The notes: generated by a model not told the origin, from the letters alone. A stretch of 64,000 nt of DNA from Sphingomicrobium arenosum (GCF_026157085.1 NZ_JANPVN010000001.1:2136001-2200000), one strand, 5' to 3'. Shown: positions 29,243 to 39,489, counted from the first letter of the stretch. Numbers and translations: made by a program.

Positions 29243-29508
29243 TGAAAGACGGGTCGAACGGCTGGTTCTATGCCAAGCGCTACGGCTATGGCGCGGGGTG
29301 GCCGCGAAGCTGGCAGGGCTGGGTCGTACTGGTGCTTTATCTTTCCTCGGCGCTGGCCGCCGCCTTGCTCCTCGCCGAGAGCAGCATGATCGCCTTTATC
29401 GCGGTGATGGCCGCGCTGACGGGCGCGTTCCTCATCATCGCCAAGAGGACAACGACGGGCGGCTGGAAATGGCGCATGGGCGAGGACCGCGAAGGCGGCA
29501 CCTGGTAG
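29242..29508 (+). CDS. Small membrane protein, 88 residues
   Basis: I do not recognise this protein. It has a short aromatic N terminus (GWFYAKRYGYGAGWP) followed by two membrane helices, at about 26-46 (GWVVLVLYLSSALAAALLLA) and 49-66 (MIAFIAVMAALTGAFLII), and a Trp-containing tail (GGWKWRMG). The ATG overlaps the stop of the RHH gene (TGATG). A longer reading from ATG 29032 is possible in this frame but would overlap most of the RHH gene. The coupling suggests its dosage is tied to the RHH regulator. Confidence 0.72.
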   Translation: MKDGSNGWFYAKRYGYGAGWPRSWQGWVVLVLYLSSALAAALLLAESSMIAFIAVMAALTGAFLIIAKRTTTGGWKWRMGEDREGGTW

Positions 29509-29511
29509 GCG

Positions 29512-30528
29512 TCAGTCTGCGTCGACAGCGCAGGGATTGCCCGAGGGCAACCTGTGGAGCCGCTCGAGATAGTCCTCCATCGGGTCCATTCCCATCTCGG
29601 CACGCCGCTCGGCGAGACCCTCGGGGTCGATGAGCCCATTGGGGATGTGCCGCTCGCCATCGCATTGATGCGGGTCGCGGAATTGCGAACCGTACAGCTG
29701 TTCCCCGCGCAATTCGATCATCACCCGGTCGGTGAGCATGGCGACCTGGTGCGGCTTGACGTTCCCGCGAGCAAGCGCCGCGCGCATGGCGTCGAGCGCG
29801 TCGAGCTGGAACCACGGCACCCCGTCGGCATGCTGGACGGTATAGAAGAGCGCTGTCTGCTCATCGACGGTCAGCGTGTCGGCCGCTGGCCATCCATCGG
29901 CGAGTATCGGTTTGACCAGCGTGACATTCCGCCGGATCTCGCGGTCGATGGCGTCGCGATAGACCTGCCACGCCAATTTGCGCTCTGCCGCATCCAGCCC
30001 GTCGCGAGGGGCGGCGAAGAAATCGCTCATGAAGAATTGATCGGTCGTCTCGACAAGCGGCGAGACCACACGCGCATAATGCGGGGACGCGGGGTCGGGC
30101 GTGACGGCGCGCACGGCATCGATGACGGCATAGCGGTGGGCGAGATACGCTTCCCAGCGTCCGAGTGCCTCAAGGAAGGTCGCGCGATCGTCGAACTCTT
30201 CGACCGTCTCGCGCCAATCGGGGTGGAGCGCGCCGCATTCAGCGATGGAATAGGTGATCGGCTGCGTTTGCTCCATGCCCCGCTTGGCCACCTCGGCCTC
30301 CGAACGCGCCTGGCCCCAGTCACGGCATTGAGCATGCCAGGCCATCGCCTCGGCATAGAGGACGCGTTCTTCGGACGGGGCGTCGGCGAAGGCGCCGCCG
30401 AGCCACTCGAGCCCGCCGCTGCGCTTGAATTCGCCATGCTCCGCCAGATAGGGCGCGAGCGCTTCGGGCGGCGCGGGCGCGGGGCCCGGGTCGGTGAAAG
30501 CGATGGCGACAGCAATAGTCAGCAGCAT
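29512..30528 (-). CDS. Hypothetical exported protein, DUF6624-like
   Basis: The 338-residue protein has a short hydrophobic start (MLLTIAVAIAFTDPGPAPAPP), perhaps a signal peptide. The C-terminal half has DEQTALFYTVQHAD and MLTDRVMIELRGEQLYGSQF, which resemble DUF6624. No catalytic residues are assigned. A good ribosome binding site (AGGGAG) precedes ATG 30528. It lies 71 bp downstream of the P1 nuclease on the same strand. Confidence 0.68.
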   Translation of the reverse strand: MLLTIAVAIAFTDPGPAPAPPEALAPYLAEHGEFKRSGGLEWLGGAFADAPSEERVLYAEAMAWHAQCRDWGQARSEAEVAKRGMEQTQPITYSIAECGALHPDWRETVEEFDDRATFLEALGRWEAYLAHRYAVIDAVRAVTPDPASPHYARVVSPLVETTDQFFMSDFFAAPRDGLDAAERKLAWQVYRDAIDREIRRNVTLVKPILADGWPAADTLTVDEQTALFYTVQHADGVPWFQLDALDAMRAALARGNVKPHQVAMLTDRVMIELRGEQLYGSQFRDPHQCDGERHIPNGLIDPEGLAERRAEMGMDPMEDYLERLHRLPSGNPCAVDAD

Positions 30529-30599
30529 GAACGTCTCCCTCTGGCGCGAAGGCTATGGGGAGGAAGGGGGCTGTCGCCCGGCTTTCTACGAACAGCGGG

Positions 30600-31481
30600 T
30601 CAGAAGCGACGGAAGCGAGGGGCCGTGCCGTCGATCAGCGCCTCATCGAGCAGGCGGGCAAGGCGCATGCCGCCCTTGACCGCGCTCACCCGCATCACCG
30701 GGATCAGCGTCTCGATGTCGGCCTGGCTGAGCACCGGGCGCTCGACCTCGGCATCGCACGGGTCGGCATCGAGGAGCAGCGGATAGGCATAGTCCTTCGA
30801 CACCGTCCACATCTCGCGGCTCCAGTCGACGACGTCGCCTGCCTTGAAACCATCGAGCTCGGCGCGGCTATACCCGGTGACGATCCCCTCCGGCCCGCCA
30901 GGAGGCGTGGTGAAGCTGCGCTCGGCGAGATAGCCGTCCCAGATGGCGTGGAGATTGGTCTCGGGGATGAGGCCGTAATGGGCGTCGACCGCATTGCCGC
31001 CGCGGTCGGCCATGTCGCCCGCGTGCATCGGCTGGTGCAGGTCGCCGACGAAATGGAGGAGGAAGGCGAGCGCCTCGACGCGCACGCTGGTGGGCAGGCT
31101 CTTGTCAGCGAGCAGGCGGGCGTTGCGCTCGACCTGTGCGGCGACGCAATTGCCGCCCTCGCAGGGCGGGCCGAGGTCGAAGGGCTTGCAGATGTTGACA
31201 TTCTGATAGTGCCACGGCGAGGCATAGCCATAGCGGTCGGGCATGCCCTTGATACAATCGGCCCAGATGCTGGCGAGTTCGACGGTGTCGATCGGGCATT
31301 CGTCGGTCTCGAGCCGATCGCCCTCGGCAAGCAGCGCGAGGATCGCGGCGCGCGTTTCGGGGCGTACCTCATTGAGGGCGATGCGCGCGACGAGGCCGTG
31401 GCCATATTCCCAATAAGCGGCGGCCGGGCTCGCGATGAACAGCGATGCGGCCGTGCACAGGGCCGCGAGGAAACGGATCAT
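30600..31481 (-). CDS. S1/P1-type nuclease
   Basis: The 293-residue protein has a signal peptide ending SPAAA, so the mature N terminus begins YWEYGH. This fits the family, where an N-terminal Trp binds zinc. Further zinc ligands appear in WHYQNV, LLHFVGDLHQPMHAGD and NLHAIWD. P1 nucleases degrade single-stranded RNA and DNA and remove 3' phosphates, so a role in scavenging extracellular nucleotides or phosphate is likely. The start overlaps the stop of the exported asparaginase gene (ATGA). Confidence 0.92.
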   Translation of the reverse strand: MIRFLAALCTAASLFIASPAAAYWEYGHGLVARIALNEVRPETRAAILALLAEGDRLETDECPIDTVELASIWADCIKGMPDRYGYASPWHYQNVNICKPFDLGPPCEGGNCVAAQVERNARLLADKSLPTSVRVEALAFLLHFVGDLHQPMHAGDMADRGGNAVDAHYGLIPETNLHAIWDGYLAERSFTTPPGGPEGIVTGYSRAELDGFKAGDVVDWSREMWTVSKDYAYPLLLDADPCDAEVERPVLSQADIETLIPVMRVSAVKGGMRLARLLDEALIDGTAPRFRRF

Positions 31482-32554
31482 TCTTCGTCCTTGTAGATGG
31501 CGACGGCGCGCCAGCCTTGGCTGGTCGAATGGCCGCGATACATGCCGGGTGTGTCGAAGCTGTAGATGGGCGCACCAGTCGAGGAAAGTCCGATAACGCC
31601 GCCCGATCCGTCGAGTTCGCCGACGCGGGCGATCAGGTGATCGGCAGCCCGCTGCAGCTGTTGATGCGGGGCGAGCGGGATGATCAGCGTCGTGCCGCGT
31701 TTCGCCAATTCCTCGGCGGGCGGCGTGGCGGAAACGTCCATCGTGCAGATGGCGTGAGCGACCGACAAACGGATGAATTTCTCGCCCGTCCCCGTCGCCG
31801 AAATGCCGCAGCGGTCGTTGGCATAGGTGCCCGCGCCGATGATGGGCGAATCGCCGATGCGGCCCCAGCGCTTGCCGGTCATGCCGCCGGTCGAGGTGCC
31901 AGCGCTGATGACGCCATGCACGTCGAGCGCGACCGCGCCGACGGTGCCGAACTTATGGTCGATGTCGAGCTGGCTGAGCTGTTCCTGCGCCTCTACATGC
32001 GCCTTGTAGCGAATCAGCGCGTCGTGGCGCTCCTGCGTGTAGAAATAGGCGGGGTCGACCTGTTCGAGGCCCTTTTGCGTCGCGAAGGTGTCGGCGCCTT
32101 CGCCCGAGAGGAGGACGTGGGGGCTGTCCTCCATCACCGCGCGCGCCGCGAGGATGGGGTGGCGGGTGGTCGACAGGCCCGCGACCGCGCCGGCCTCCAG
32201 CGTGTCGCCGCGCATGATCGAGGCGTCGAGGCTGTTGGTACCTTCCCAGGTAAAGACCGCGCCGCGCCCCGCATTGAAATTGGGGTCGTCCTCTAGCAGC
32301 GTGATCGCAGCGGTCACGGCGTCCATCGACGAGCCGCCATCGCGTAGCACCGCTTCGCCTGCTCGCAGAGCCGCATCGAGCGCGGCGCGAATTTCGGCAT
32401 CCTTCTCGGCGCTCATATTCTCGCGCAGGATCGTGCCCGCGCCGCCATGGATGACGATCGACCAGCGCGGTTCGGAAGTCGGCGCTTCATCGTGATGGTC
32501 GGCGGCGTCGGTGGCGGCAGCAGTGGCCAGCGTCAGGGCGATCAGAAGCGACAT
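31478..32554 (-). CDS. Isoaspartyl peptidase/L-asparaginase, exported
   Basis: The 358-residue paralogue of the gene at 28021-28935 carries an N-terminal signal-like segment, MSLLIALTLATAAATDAA, absent from that gene. The nucleophile Thr lies in HKFGTVGAVALD, and KRWGRIGDSPIIGAGTYAND and SATGTGEKFI are conserved. A longer linker (about residues 160-190) differs from the cytoplasmic copy. It probably works in the periplasm on beta-aspartyl peptides or asparagine. It is coupled by overlap to the P1 nuclease, suggesting a nutrient-scavenging operon. Confidence 0.9.
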   Translation of the reverse strand: MSLLIALTLATAAATDAADHHDEAPTSEPRWSIVIHGGAGTILRENMSAEKDAEIRAALDAALRAGEAVLRDGGSSMDAVTAAITLLEDDPNFNAGRGAVFTWEGTNSLDASIMRGDTLEAGAVAGLSTTRHPILAARAVMEDSPHVLLSGEGADTFATQKGLEQVDPAYFYTQERHDALIRYKAHVEAQEQLSQLDIDHKFGTVGAVALDVHGVISAGTSTGGMTGKRWGRIGDSPIIGAGTYANDRCGISATGTGEKFIRLSVAHAICTMDVSATPPAEELAKRGTTLIIPLAPHQQLQRAADHLIARVGELDGSGGVIGLSSTGAPIYSFDTPGMYRGHSTSQGWRAVAIYKDEE

Positions 32555-32583
32555 GAAGGTCTCCTAGCGGGTCGGCAGCGGCG

Positions 32584-33249
32584 CTACCACGGGATGTTGG
32601 CGCCGTCATAGGCCACGAAGCGACCCGTATTGTCGAGAGTGGTTTCTTCGATCCGCTGCCTTAGGCCCGAGACGCTGGTCTTGGTGTCGATCAAGGCATT
32701 GGGGCCGCCCATGTCGGTCTCGACCCAGCCGGGGTGGAGCATGGCGACGGCGATCCCGTCGCTCCGAAAATCATGTGCGAGGCTCTTCCAGGCTGCATTC
32801 ACCGCCGCCTTGGACGAGCGATAGGGGATGGAGCCCCCCGACGAATTGTCGGCGATCGAGCCCATCTTGCTGGTCAGCACGACCATCTTCTTCTGCTCGG
32901 ACTTGGCGACATTGGGGCGCAGGCGCTGGGCGAGAAGGGTGGGGGCGATGACATTGACTTCCATCAGCTCGAGCCAGCCGTCGCGTTCGGGCTCGCGCGG
33001 GCCGTAGATGCCGGCATTGTTGATGAAGACGTCGACCACCTGATCGCCTAATTCGCCCATGAAGCGGTCGACCTCATTTGCATCGAGGACGTCGAGCCGG
33101 TGCGCGCGCACGCCCTCGATTCCGCCGAGGTCGGCGATGTCGCCCTGGCTACGTGCGGTGGCGATGACGTCCCAGCCGTCGGCGGCATATTGAGTCGCGA
33201 ATTCGCGGCCGATGCCGCGGCTGGCGCCGGTGATGAGGACGGTGGGCAT
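32584..33249 (-). CDS. Short-chain dehydrogenase/reductase
   Basis: The 221-residue SDR starts MPTVLITGASRGIGREFA and has INNAGIYG, a catalytic Ser region at VLTSKMGS, then YRSSKAAVNAAWKSL with Tyr and Lys. It resembles the C-factor-like SDRs (CsgA type). It lies 29 bp upstream of the exported asparaginase gene and may head that operon. Confidence 0.88.
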   Translation of the reverse strand: MPTVLITGASRGIGREFATQYAADGWDVIATARSQGDIADLGGIEGVRAHRLDVLDANEVDRFMGELGDQVVDVFINNAGIYGPREPERDGWLELMEVNVIAPTLLAQRLRPNVAKSEQKKMVVLTSKMGSIADNSSGGSIPYRSSKAAVNAAWKSLAHDFRSDGIAVAMLHPGWVETDMGGPNALIDTKTSVSGLRQRIEETTLDNTGRFVAYDGANIPW

Positions 33250-33314
33250 GGCTCTGGTCTCCTTGAAGCTTCAGCCCGCCAACGCTGGCAGTGCCCCGCA
33301 AGGTTCCAGAAAGC

Positions 33315-34328
33315 TCAGTGGCGATGGCCGGTCCACCAGCGCCAACCCATGTAGGCGCCCCATTGCAACACGAGCAGCAGCCCGCAGATCCACACCACGT
33401 TCCAAAAGGCGTGGCTGTCGTTCGTGCCGGGCATTCCCGCGACATTGATGCCGAGGAGGCCGGTGAGGAAGCCCAACGGCAAGAACACCGAGGCGACGAG
33501 GGTGAGGAGCGAATTGGTGCGCTCCGACGAGGCCAGGGCGCGGGCGCGCAGTTCGTCCTGCAGCACCAGCGCGCTTTCCTTCGACACGTCGATATCGTCG
33601 AGATAGCGGCGCAGGCGCTCGATCGTCTCGCCGATCTCGCGCCGGTCCTCGACGTCGAACCAGGGCAGGTCGGCGCGGGCGATGGCCTCGAGCGCATTGT
33701 GCTGAGGTCCCATGTGGCGCTTCAGGGCGAGGCAGTTGCGGCGGATCGCGCTCGTCTTCGACAGGATCATGTCGCCTTCATTGTCGAGGTCGGCCTCCTC
33801 GAACCGGTCGATGACCTCGTTCATGTCGACGATCGCGCGGTTCATCCGGGCGACGAGATGCTCGACCAGTTCGGTGACGAGCGCGCCGGCATCGACCGGT
33901 CCGATGCCCCTGTCGAGCAGCCCGACCACCTCGCGCGGGGTCTGGAGCGGGTCGCGGCGCAGCGTCACGAAAATGCGCCCGTCGGTCCACAGCTGCATCG
34001 AGATCATGTCCTCGGGCTCGGCGTCGGGATTGAAGTTGATGCCGCGCAGGACCGCGATGAGCGTATCGCCCTCTCGGGTGGCGCGTGGGCGATTGCCGTC
34101 GTCGATGAGCATTTCGGCGATGGGTTCGGGCACGGCAAGCCGCGTCTCCAGCCACGGCTCGACGTCTTCGTGCGTGCGGCACAGGTGGATCCACAAGAGT
34201 TCGCCGGGCGCGGGCTCGGCGTGACGGGCCTCCCCCCAGTCCAGCGGGCGGGCGCCGCCCTGGCCATCGAGCAGGCGGGCGAAGAGCAGCGGGCTGGTCG
34301 CGTCGGGCGCGGCATCGGTGTCGGTCAT
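33315..34328 (-). CDS. zntB: CorA-family metal transporter, ZntB-like
   Basis: The 337-residue protein has a large cytoplasmic N-terminal domain and two C-terminal helices, at about 275-292 ([18 protein letters not shown]) and 308-328 ([19 protein letters not shown]). The loop GINVAGMPG between them fits the ZntB variant of the CorA GxN selectivity motif. It should form a homopentameric Zn2+ or Mg2+ channel in the inner membrane. ATG 34328 gives the family N terminus; the gene diverges from ispG across 79 bp. Confidence 0.9.
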   Translation of the reverse strand: MTDTDAAPDATSPLLFARLLDGQGGARPLDWGEARHAEPAPGELLWIHLCRTHEDVEPWLETRLAVPEPIAEMLIDDGNRPRATREGDTLIAVLRGINFNPDAEPEDMISMQLWTDGRIFVTLRRDPLQTPREVVGLLDRGIGPVDAGALVTELVEHLVARMNRAIVDMNEVIDRFEEADLDNEGDMILSKTSAIRRNCLALKRHMGPQHNALEAIARADLPWFDVEDRREIGETIERLRRYLDDIDVSKESALVLQDELRARALASSERTNSLLTLVASVFLPLGFLTGLLGINVAGMPGTNDSHAFWNVVWICGLLLVLQWGAYMGWRWWTGHRH

Positions 34329-34407
34329 GATGGCGAAACGAGCATTGCCGCGACATGGACGCAAGTCCCGCCTTGGGTTCGTCATTTCCTGCGTCTATAT
34401 CATCCTC

Positions 34408-35532
34408 ATGTCCGCAATCCGTCCGTGGCGCACGATCGAGCGCCGAACCTCTCGCCAGATCATGGTCGGCAATGTCCCCGTCGGGGGCGATGCGCCGATT
34501 TCGGTGCAGACCATGACCAACACGCCCACCTCGGATGCGAAGGCGACGATCGACCAGATCCGTCGCTGCGAGGAGGCGGGCGTCGACATCATCCGCGTCT
34601 CCTGTCCCGATACCGACAGCACGGCGGCGATGCCTGAGATCGTGAAGGCCGCCAACGTGCCGATCGTCGCGGACATCCATTTCCACTACAAGCGCGCCTT
34701 GGAAGCCGCCGATGCGGGCGCGGCGTGCCTTCGCATCAACCCCGGCAACATCGGGTCGGACGAACGGGTGAAGGAAGTCATCCGCGCGGCCAAGGCCAAT
34801 GGCTGCGCGATCCGCATCGGGGTCAATGCGGGCAGCCTCGAGAAGCACCTGCTGGAAAAATATGGCGAGCCCTGTCCCGACGCGCTGGTCGAAAGCGCGA
34901 TGGACCATATCAAAATCCTGCAGGACCATGATTTCCACGACTATAAGGTCGCGGTGAAGGCGAGCGACCTGATGCTCGCGGTGGCGGCCTATGGCGAACT
35001 CGCCGCGCAGGTCGACTGCCCGCTACACCTCGGCATCACCGAGGCGGGCGGGCTCATCGGCGGGACGGTGAAGTCGGCGCTCGGCATCGGCTCGCTCTTG
35101 TGGGCGGGCATCGGCGACACCATCCGCGTGTCGCTGTCGGCCGAACCCGAGGACGAGGTGCGCGTCGGTTACGAGATTCTCAAGTCGCTCGGCCTCAGGT
35201 CGCGCGGCGTGCGGGTAGTGAGCTGCCCGTCCTGTGCGCGCCAGGGTTTCGACGTCATCCGCACGGTGCAGACGCTTGAAGAGCGGCTCCAGCATATCAA
35301 GACGCCGATGAGCCTTTCCGTGCTCGGCTGCGTCGTCAACGGCCCCGGCGAAGCGCGCGAGACCGATATCGGGGTAACTGGCGGGGGCAACGGCAGCCAC
35401 ATGGTGTATCTTTCGGGCGTGAAGGACCACCACATCCAGGACGAGAGCATGGTCGATCACATCGTCCGTCTCGTCGAGGAAAAGGCGGCGAAGATCGAGG
35501 CGGGAGAGGCCGAGGCCTTCGTGCCGCATTAG
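34408..35532 (+). CDS. ispG: 4-hydroxy-3-methylbut-2-en-1-yl diphosphate synthase (IspG)
   Basis: The 374-residue enzyme performs the sixth step of the MEP isoprenoid pathway. [21 protein letters not shown] and RINPGNIGS belong to the TIM barrel. The 4Fe-4S cluster ligands are in CPSCARQGF and [14 protein letters not shown] 34408 is chosen to match the family start [14 protein letters not shown]; the frame is open further upstream. The stop TAG overlaps the next GTG start by 1 bp. Confidence 0.97.
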   Translation: MSAIRPWRTIERRTSRQIMVGNVPVGGDAPISVQTMTNTPTSDAKATIDQIRRCEEAGVDIIRVSCPDTDSTAAMPEIVKAANVPIVADIHFHYKRALEAADAGAACLRINPGNIGSDERVKEVIRAAKANGCAIRIGVNAGSLEKHLLEKYGEPCPDALVESAMDHIKILQDHDFHDYKVAVKASDLMLAVAAYGELAAQVDCPLHLGITEAGGLIGGTVKSALGIGSLLWAGIGDTIRVSLSAEPEDEVRVGYEILKSLGLRSRGVRVVSCPSCARQGFDVIRTVQTLEERLQHIKTPMSLSVLGCVVNGPGEARETDIGVTGGGNGSHMVYLSGVKDHHIQDESMVDHIVRLVEEKAAKIEAGEAEAFVPH

Positions 35533-36464
35533 TGCTCCACGTCGTCCACCACGCCGATTACATGGCACCGCACCCGGCGCGCGGCACCTTCAAGTTCGAC
35601 AAATATATGCTGGTGATGGAGGCGCTGCGGAAGAGCGGCGCGGCGATCACCGAACATGCGCCGCCGCCGATGCCACGGCATTGGCTCGAGGCGGTGCATG
35701 ATCCCGATTATGTCGCCGAGGTCTTCGAGGCGCGCGTTCCGTACGACAAGGAACGGCGGATCGGTTTTCCGGTGACGGCGCGAATCCGCGACCGCGTGCG
35801 CCATACCAATGGCGGGACGTGGCTCGCGGCCCGGCTGGCGATGGCGCATGGCTATGCCGCCAATAGCGCGGCGGGAAGCCACCATGCGGGCTATGACACG
35901 GGCGCAGGCTATTGCGTATTTAACGACCTCGCGGTGGCCGCCAATCGCCTGATCGAGGAGGGCGATGCGCGCCAGATTCTCATCGTCGATCTCGACGTCC
36001 ACCAGGGGGACGGCACCGCTAGCCTGACCGCGGGACGCGGCGATATCGTCACCTTTTCGATTCATGCCGAGAAGAATTTCCCAGTGCGCAAGGCGGCGAG
36101 CGACGTGGATATCGGCCTGCCCGACGGCACTGGTGACGACGCCTATCTGGCAGTGCTGGCGCGCGAATTGCCCGCGCTGGTCGAACGGGTGGCGCCCGAT
36201 CTCATCCTCTACCAGGCCGGGGTCGACCCGCATGAGGGCGACAAGCTTGGACGGCTGGCGCTGACGCATGACGGGCTCGCGGCACGCGACCGGTTGGTGG
36301 TGCGGACGGCACGCTCGTGCGGCGTGCCGGTCGCCAGCGCATTGGGCGGGGGCTATGGCGAGGACCAGCGCGAAGTGGCCGCACGTCATGCCGCCTCGAT
36401 GCTCGCCATGGCCGACGAAAATCGCGGCTTTCCCGCGCCGTTCGGGGTCGCAGCGCTTTCTTAA
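35532..36464 (+). CDS. Histone deacetylase-family protein
   Basis: The 310-residue protein shows the zinc-dependent deacetylase fold: [18 protein letters not shown] with the His pair, [13 protein letters not shown] with Asp and His ligands, and [10 protein letters not shown] with the last Asp. Bacterial members deacetylate polyamines or small molecules, or remove acetyl groups from proteins such as acetyl-CoA synthetase. It uses GTG at 35532 overlapping the ispG stop, so the two are coupled. Confidence 0.9.
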   Translation: MLHVVHHADYMAPHPARGTFKFDKYMLVMEALRKSGAAITEHAPPPMPRHWLEAVHDPDYVAEVFEARVPYDKERRIGFPVTARIRDRVRHTNGGTWLAARLAMAHGYAANSAAGSHHAGYDTGAGYCVFNDLAVAANRLIEEGDARQILIVDLDVHQGDGTASLTAGRGDIVTFSIHAEKNFPVRKAASDVDIGLPDGTGDDAYLAVLARELPALVERVAPDLILYQAGVDPHEGDKLGRLALTHDGLAARDRLVVRTARSCGVPVASALGGGYGEDQREVAARHAASMLAMADENRGFPAPFGVAALS

Positions 36465-36488
36465 GGGCTGGCGCGCTATGGCAGGCGC

Positions 36489-37004
36489 ATGAAGGGCTTT
36501 GCCGCCATGATCTGCCTGTTCGCTCTGGTCGTCGCCGTGGCGATGCCCGAGGCACCCGGCGTCGATCAGGGCGGGGCCGGCGAAATTCTGGTCGATGCCG
36601 CCGACGCGGCGCCATCTTCGACAGCGAGCCATGCCAACATCTACGGTGCCGTCGCGTTCGAACGGGGGCCGGGCGGTCATTTCTACACCAGCGCCGAGGT
36701 CGATGGTCGCGGCGTGCGTTTCCTCGTCGATACCGGAGCGACAGGGGTCGTACTGACCGAGGCCAGCGCAAGGCAGGTCGGCATCGCGCTCGATCCTGCC
36801 AGCTACCAAATCGTCGGGCGACAGGTCTCGGGCGAAATTCGCGGCCAGTTCGTCACGCTGTCCAGCGTGCGCGTCGGCGACAAAAGGGTCGACAATGTCG
36901 CCGGGGTCGTCGTCGAGGGCGCGCAGGAGAATTTGCTCGGCCAGTCCTATCTCACCCGCGCCGGGCGGATCGAGATGGACGGCGATACCATGACCCTGCG
37001 CTAG
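36489..37004 (+). CDS. Retropepsin-like aspartic protease, TIGR02281 type
   Basis: The 171-residue protein begins with one hydrophobic segment (MKGFAAMICLFALVVAVAMP) that anchors or exports it. The retropepsin active site is FLVDTGATGVVLTE, with Asp near residue 82. One motif per chain means it must dimerise to be active. A conserved closing part is LLGQSYLTRAGRIEMDGD. The substrate is unknown. It follows the deacetylase by 24 bp. Confidence 0.87.
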   Translation: MKGFAAMICLFALVVAVAMPEAPGVDQGGAGEILVDAADAAPSSTASHANIYGAVAFERGPGGHFYTSAEVDGRGVRFLVDTGATGVVLTEASARQVGIALDPASYQIVGRQVSGEIRGQFVTLSSVRVGDKRVDNVAGVVVEGAQENLLGQSYLTRAGRIEMDGDTMTLR

Positions 37005-37057
37005 TCGTTCGACGAGCGAGGATCGACAAGCAGCGAGTGACACGGCAATGGCGGGCC

Positions 37058-37960
37058 GTGAGCCAGCACCGTTCCTCTTCGCTATCCGCCTTTTTCGGCG
37101 CGGTCCTCGCCATCGGTTTCCTGTCGGCAATGGATGCCGCAATGAAAACGGTGAGCCTCGACTATGGCGCCTATGCGGCGCTGGCGTGGCGCACCGTGAT
37201 CGCGACTCCGCTGCTCGCCATCCCCTATTTCCTGTGGCGCAACGGGCCGCCGAGCGCGCGCAGCATGCGCTTCCATCTTCTGCGCGGCACGATGATGGTG
37301 CCGATGAGCTACACCTTCTTCTTTGGCCTCGTGTACGTGCCCATGGCGCAGGCGATCGCGCTCGCCTTCGTCTCGCCGCTCTTCTCGCTGTGGCTGGCGC
37401 GCGTTCTGCTCAAGGAAGAGGTGGGGCGAAGCGTGCTGTCGGGTTCGATCCTCGCCTTTTGCGGCGTGAGCCTCATCTTTTTCGGACAGGCGCAGGCCGA
37501 CCTCGGGCGCGAGGCGCTGCTCGGCAGCCTGTCGATCCTCGTCTCGGCGATCCTTTACGCCTTCAACATCATCCTGATGCGCCAGCAGAGCCAGGAGGCC
37601 GGACCGATCGAGGTCGCTTTCTATTATTTCGCCGTTTCGGGGCTCGGCTTCTGGCTGGTGGCGCTGGTGGTCGGCGCGCCGCCGCTGCCGCGCGGCACCC
37701 CGGTGGCGATGGGGCTGGCGACCCTCCTCAGCATCTGCGGGATGATGGGGCTGGCCTGGGCCTATGCGCGCGCCGAGGCGAGCTATCTGTCGACCAGCGA
37801 ATATTCGGGCTTCCTGTGGGGCGCCTTCTTCGGATTCGTCGTCTTCGACGAGGTGCCGAGCGGCTGGACCGTGCTGGGCGGCGCCTTCATCGTAGCGGGC
37901 AGCTGGATCGCCGCACGGGTGACGCCCGAGCCTGGCCCGACGCTTGAAGCGAGCCCCTAG
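37058..37960 (+). CDS. DMT-family (EamA) transporter
   Basis: The roughly 300-residue integral membrane protein has about ten helices in two EamA repeats. The first begins FFGAVLAIGFLSAMDAAMKT and the second near residue 160. It is a drug/metabolite exporter of unknown substrate. The start is uncertain: GTG 37058 or GTG 37037 both precede the first helix and neither has a strong ribosome binding site. The stop overlaps the convergent amidase gene by 4 bp. Confidence 0.85.
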   Translation: MSQHRSSSLSAFFGAVLAIGFLSAMDAAMKTVSLDYGAYAALAWRTVIATPLLAIPYFLWRNGPPSARSMRFHLLRGTMMVPMSYTFFFGLVYVPMAQAIALAFVSPLFSLWLARVLLKEEVGRSVLSGSILAFCGVSLIFFGQAQADLGREALLGSLSILVSAILYAFNIILMRQQSQEAGPIEVAFYYFAVSGLGFWLVALVVGAPPLPRGTPVAMGLATLLSICGMMGLAWAYARAEASYLSTSEYSGFLWGAFFGFVVFDEVPSGWTVLGGAFIVAGSWIAARVTPEPGPTLEASP

Positions 37961-39489
37961 CGCACCGGTTCGAGCGCGGGCGCGATCGGCGCCAGATCGA
38001 AGCTCGAGGCGTGAAATTGCGGGCGCGGCAAGTCGCCGCGCAGCTGCTCATAGGCATGGCCGAGCGCGAGGATGGCGGGATCGTCCCACTTGGTGCCGAC
38101 AAAGCTCAGCCCCACCGGCAGGCCGCGCACCAGCCCCATCGGCACGGTGAGGTGCGGATAGCCTGCCCATGCCGCGAGATAACCGGCACCCCCGCCATGC
38201 CAATCATCGCCATGGACATGGTCGATGAGCATCGCGGGAGCGGTCGTGGGAAAGATGAGCGCGTCGAGATCGTGCGCGGCGAGCAGGCGGTCGATACCCT
38301 CGGGGCCCGCCCAGTTAAGGTTGGCGGCGACACCCTCGACATAAGCGGGATCGTCGATCCGGGTCTTCTCCGCCTTCTCGAAGATGGACTGGTCGAAAAT
38401 CGCAAGCTCGCGCGGATTGGCGGCGTTGAAGGCGATGAGGTCGGCGAGGGTTCGTGTCTCGACGCTCGCGGGGGTCGAGGCGAGATAGCGGTTCAGGCCA
38501 TCGCGAAATTCGGTGAGGAGGATTTTGTAGCTGATCTCGCCGTCGAGCCGTTCGGCGCCGATCTCCTCGATGCTGACGAGGGTCGCACCGGCGGCGACAA
38601 GCTGCGCCTTGGCGGTATCGAAGGCGGCGTCAGTGCCGAAGCCGGTGGCAAATTCCAGCACGCCGAGGCGTTTGCCTGCGAGGCTGGCGTCCCGGAGCGC
38701 GGCGACGAAGCGGCCGCGATAGGCATCGGCGCGCGCGGTCGCCGGGTCGGCGGGGTCGCTGCCCGCGATGGCGTCCATTACCCAGGCGGCCTGATCGACA
38801 TAGCGCGTCATCGGGCCAGCCGTATCCTGCGTGACCGAAATGGGGACAATGTGGGTGCGGCTGACCATGCCGACCGAGGGCTTGAAGCCGACGACGCCGT
38901 TCATCGCGGCGGGGCAGGTGATCGAGCCATTGGTCTCGGTCCCGATGGCGATGTCGACATAGCCCGCCGCGACCGCCGCGCCCGAGCCTGACGAGGAGCC
39001 GCAGGGGCTGCGGTCGAGCGCCCAGGGGTTGAAGGTCTGGCCGCCGATGCCCGACCAGCCACTGTTCGAATTTTCCGAGCGGAAATTGGCCCATTCGCTG
39101 AGGTTGGTCTTGCCGAGGATGACGGCGCCGGCGCTGCGCAGGCGGGCGACCAATGGGGCATCGCGGCCCGTGACATTGTTGGCGAGCGCAAGGCTGCCCG
39201 CCGTCGTCGGTAGCGGGCCGGCGGCCTCGATATTGTCCTTGAGGAGGACGGGCATGCCCGCGAGCGGGCCGCCAATGCGGGCGGCGTCGATAGCGCGCGC
39301 CTGGTCGAGCGCGGTGGGGTCGATGGCGATGACCGCCTGGACCGCATCGTCATGGCGCTCGATCGCCGCGAGGGCATCCTCGGTCCGCTGCTCGGCGCCA
39401 TCGGCGCGGGGCGTGATGATGGTCGGCGTACTCGCGCAGGCGGCGAGCAGACAGGCAATGGAGGGCGCCAGCATATGGACCTTTTGCAT
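37957..39489 (-). CDS. Lipoprotein amidase (amidase signature family)
   Basis: The 510-residue protein begins with a lipoprotein signal ending LLAACAS. Amidase-signature residues are present: Lys in [12 protein letters not shown], Ser in the glycine/serine block [13 protein letters not shown], and the cis-Ser in IGTETNGSI. Such enzymes hydrolyse C-terminal or side-chain amides; peptide amides are possible. ATG 39489 is preceded by AGGAAAAG. It is divergent from a TonB-dependent receptor, 84 bp apart, so uptake and hydrolysis of a common substrate is an attractive guess. Confidence 0.9.
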   Translation of the reverse strand: MQKVHMLAPSIACLLAACASTPTIITPRADGAEQRTEDALAAIERHDDAVQAVIAIDPTALDQARAIDAARIGGPLAGMPVLLKDNIEAAGPLPTTAGSLALANNVTGRDAPLVARLRSAGAVILGKTNLSEWANFRSENSNSGWSGIGGQTFNPWALDRSPCGSSSGSGAAVAAGYVDIAIGTETNGSITCPAAMNGVVGFKPSVGMVSRTHIVPISVTQDTAGPMTRYVDQAAWVMDAIAGSDPADPATARADAYRGRFVAALRDASLAGKRLGVLEFATGFGTDAAFDTAKAQLVAAGATLVSIEEIGAERLDGEISYKILLTEFRDGLNRYLASTPASVETRTLADLIAFNAANPRELAIFDQSIFEKAEKTRIDDPAYVEGVAANLNWAGPEGIDRLLAAHDLDALIFPTTAPAMLIDHVHGDDWHGGGAGYLAAWAGYPHLTVPMGLVRGLPVGLSFVGTKWDDPAILALGHAYEQLRGDLPRPQFHASSFDLAPIAPALEPVR

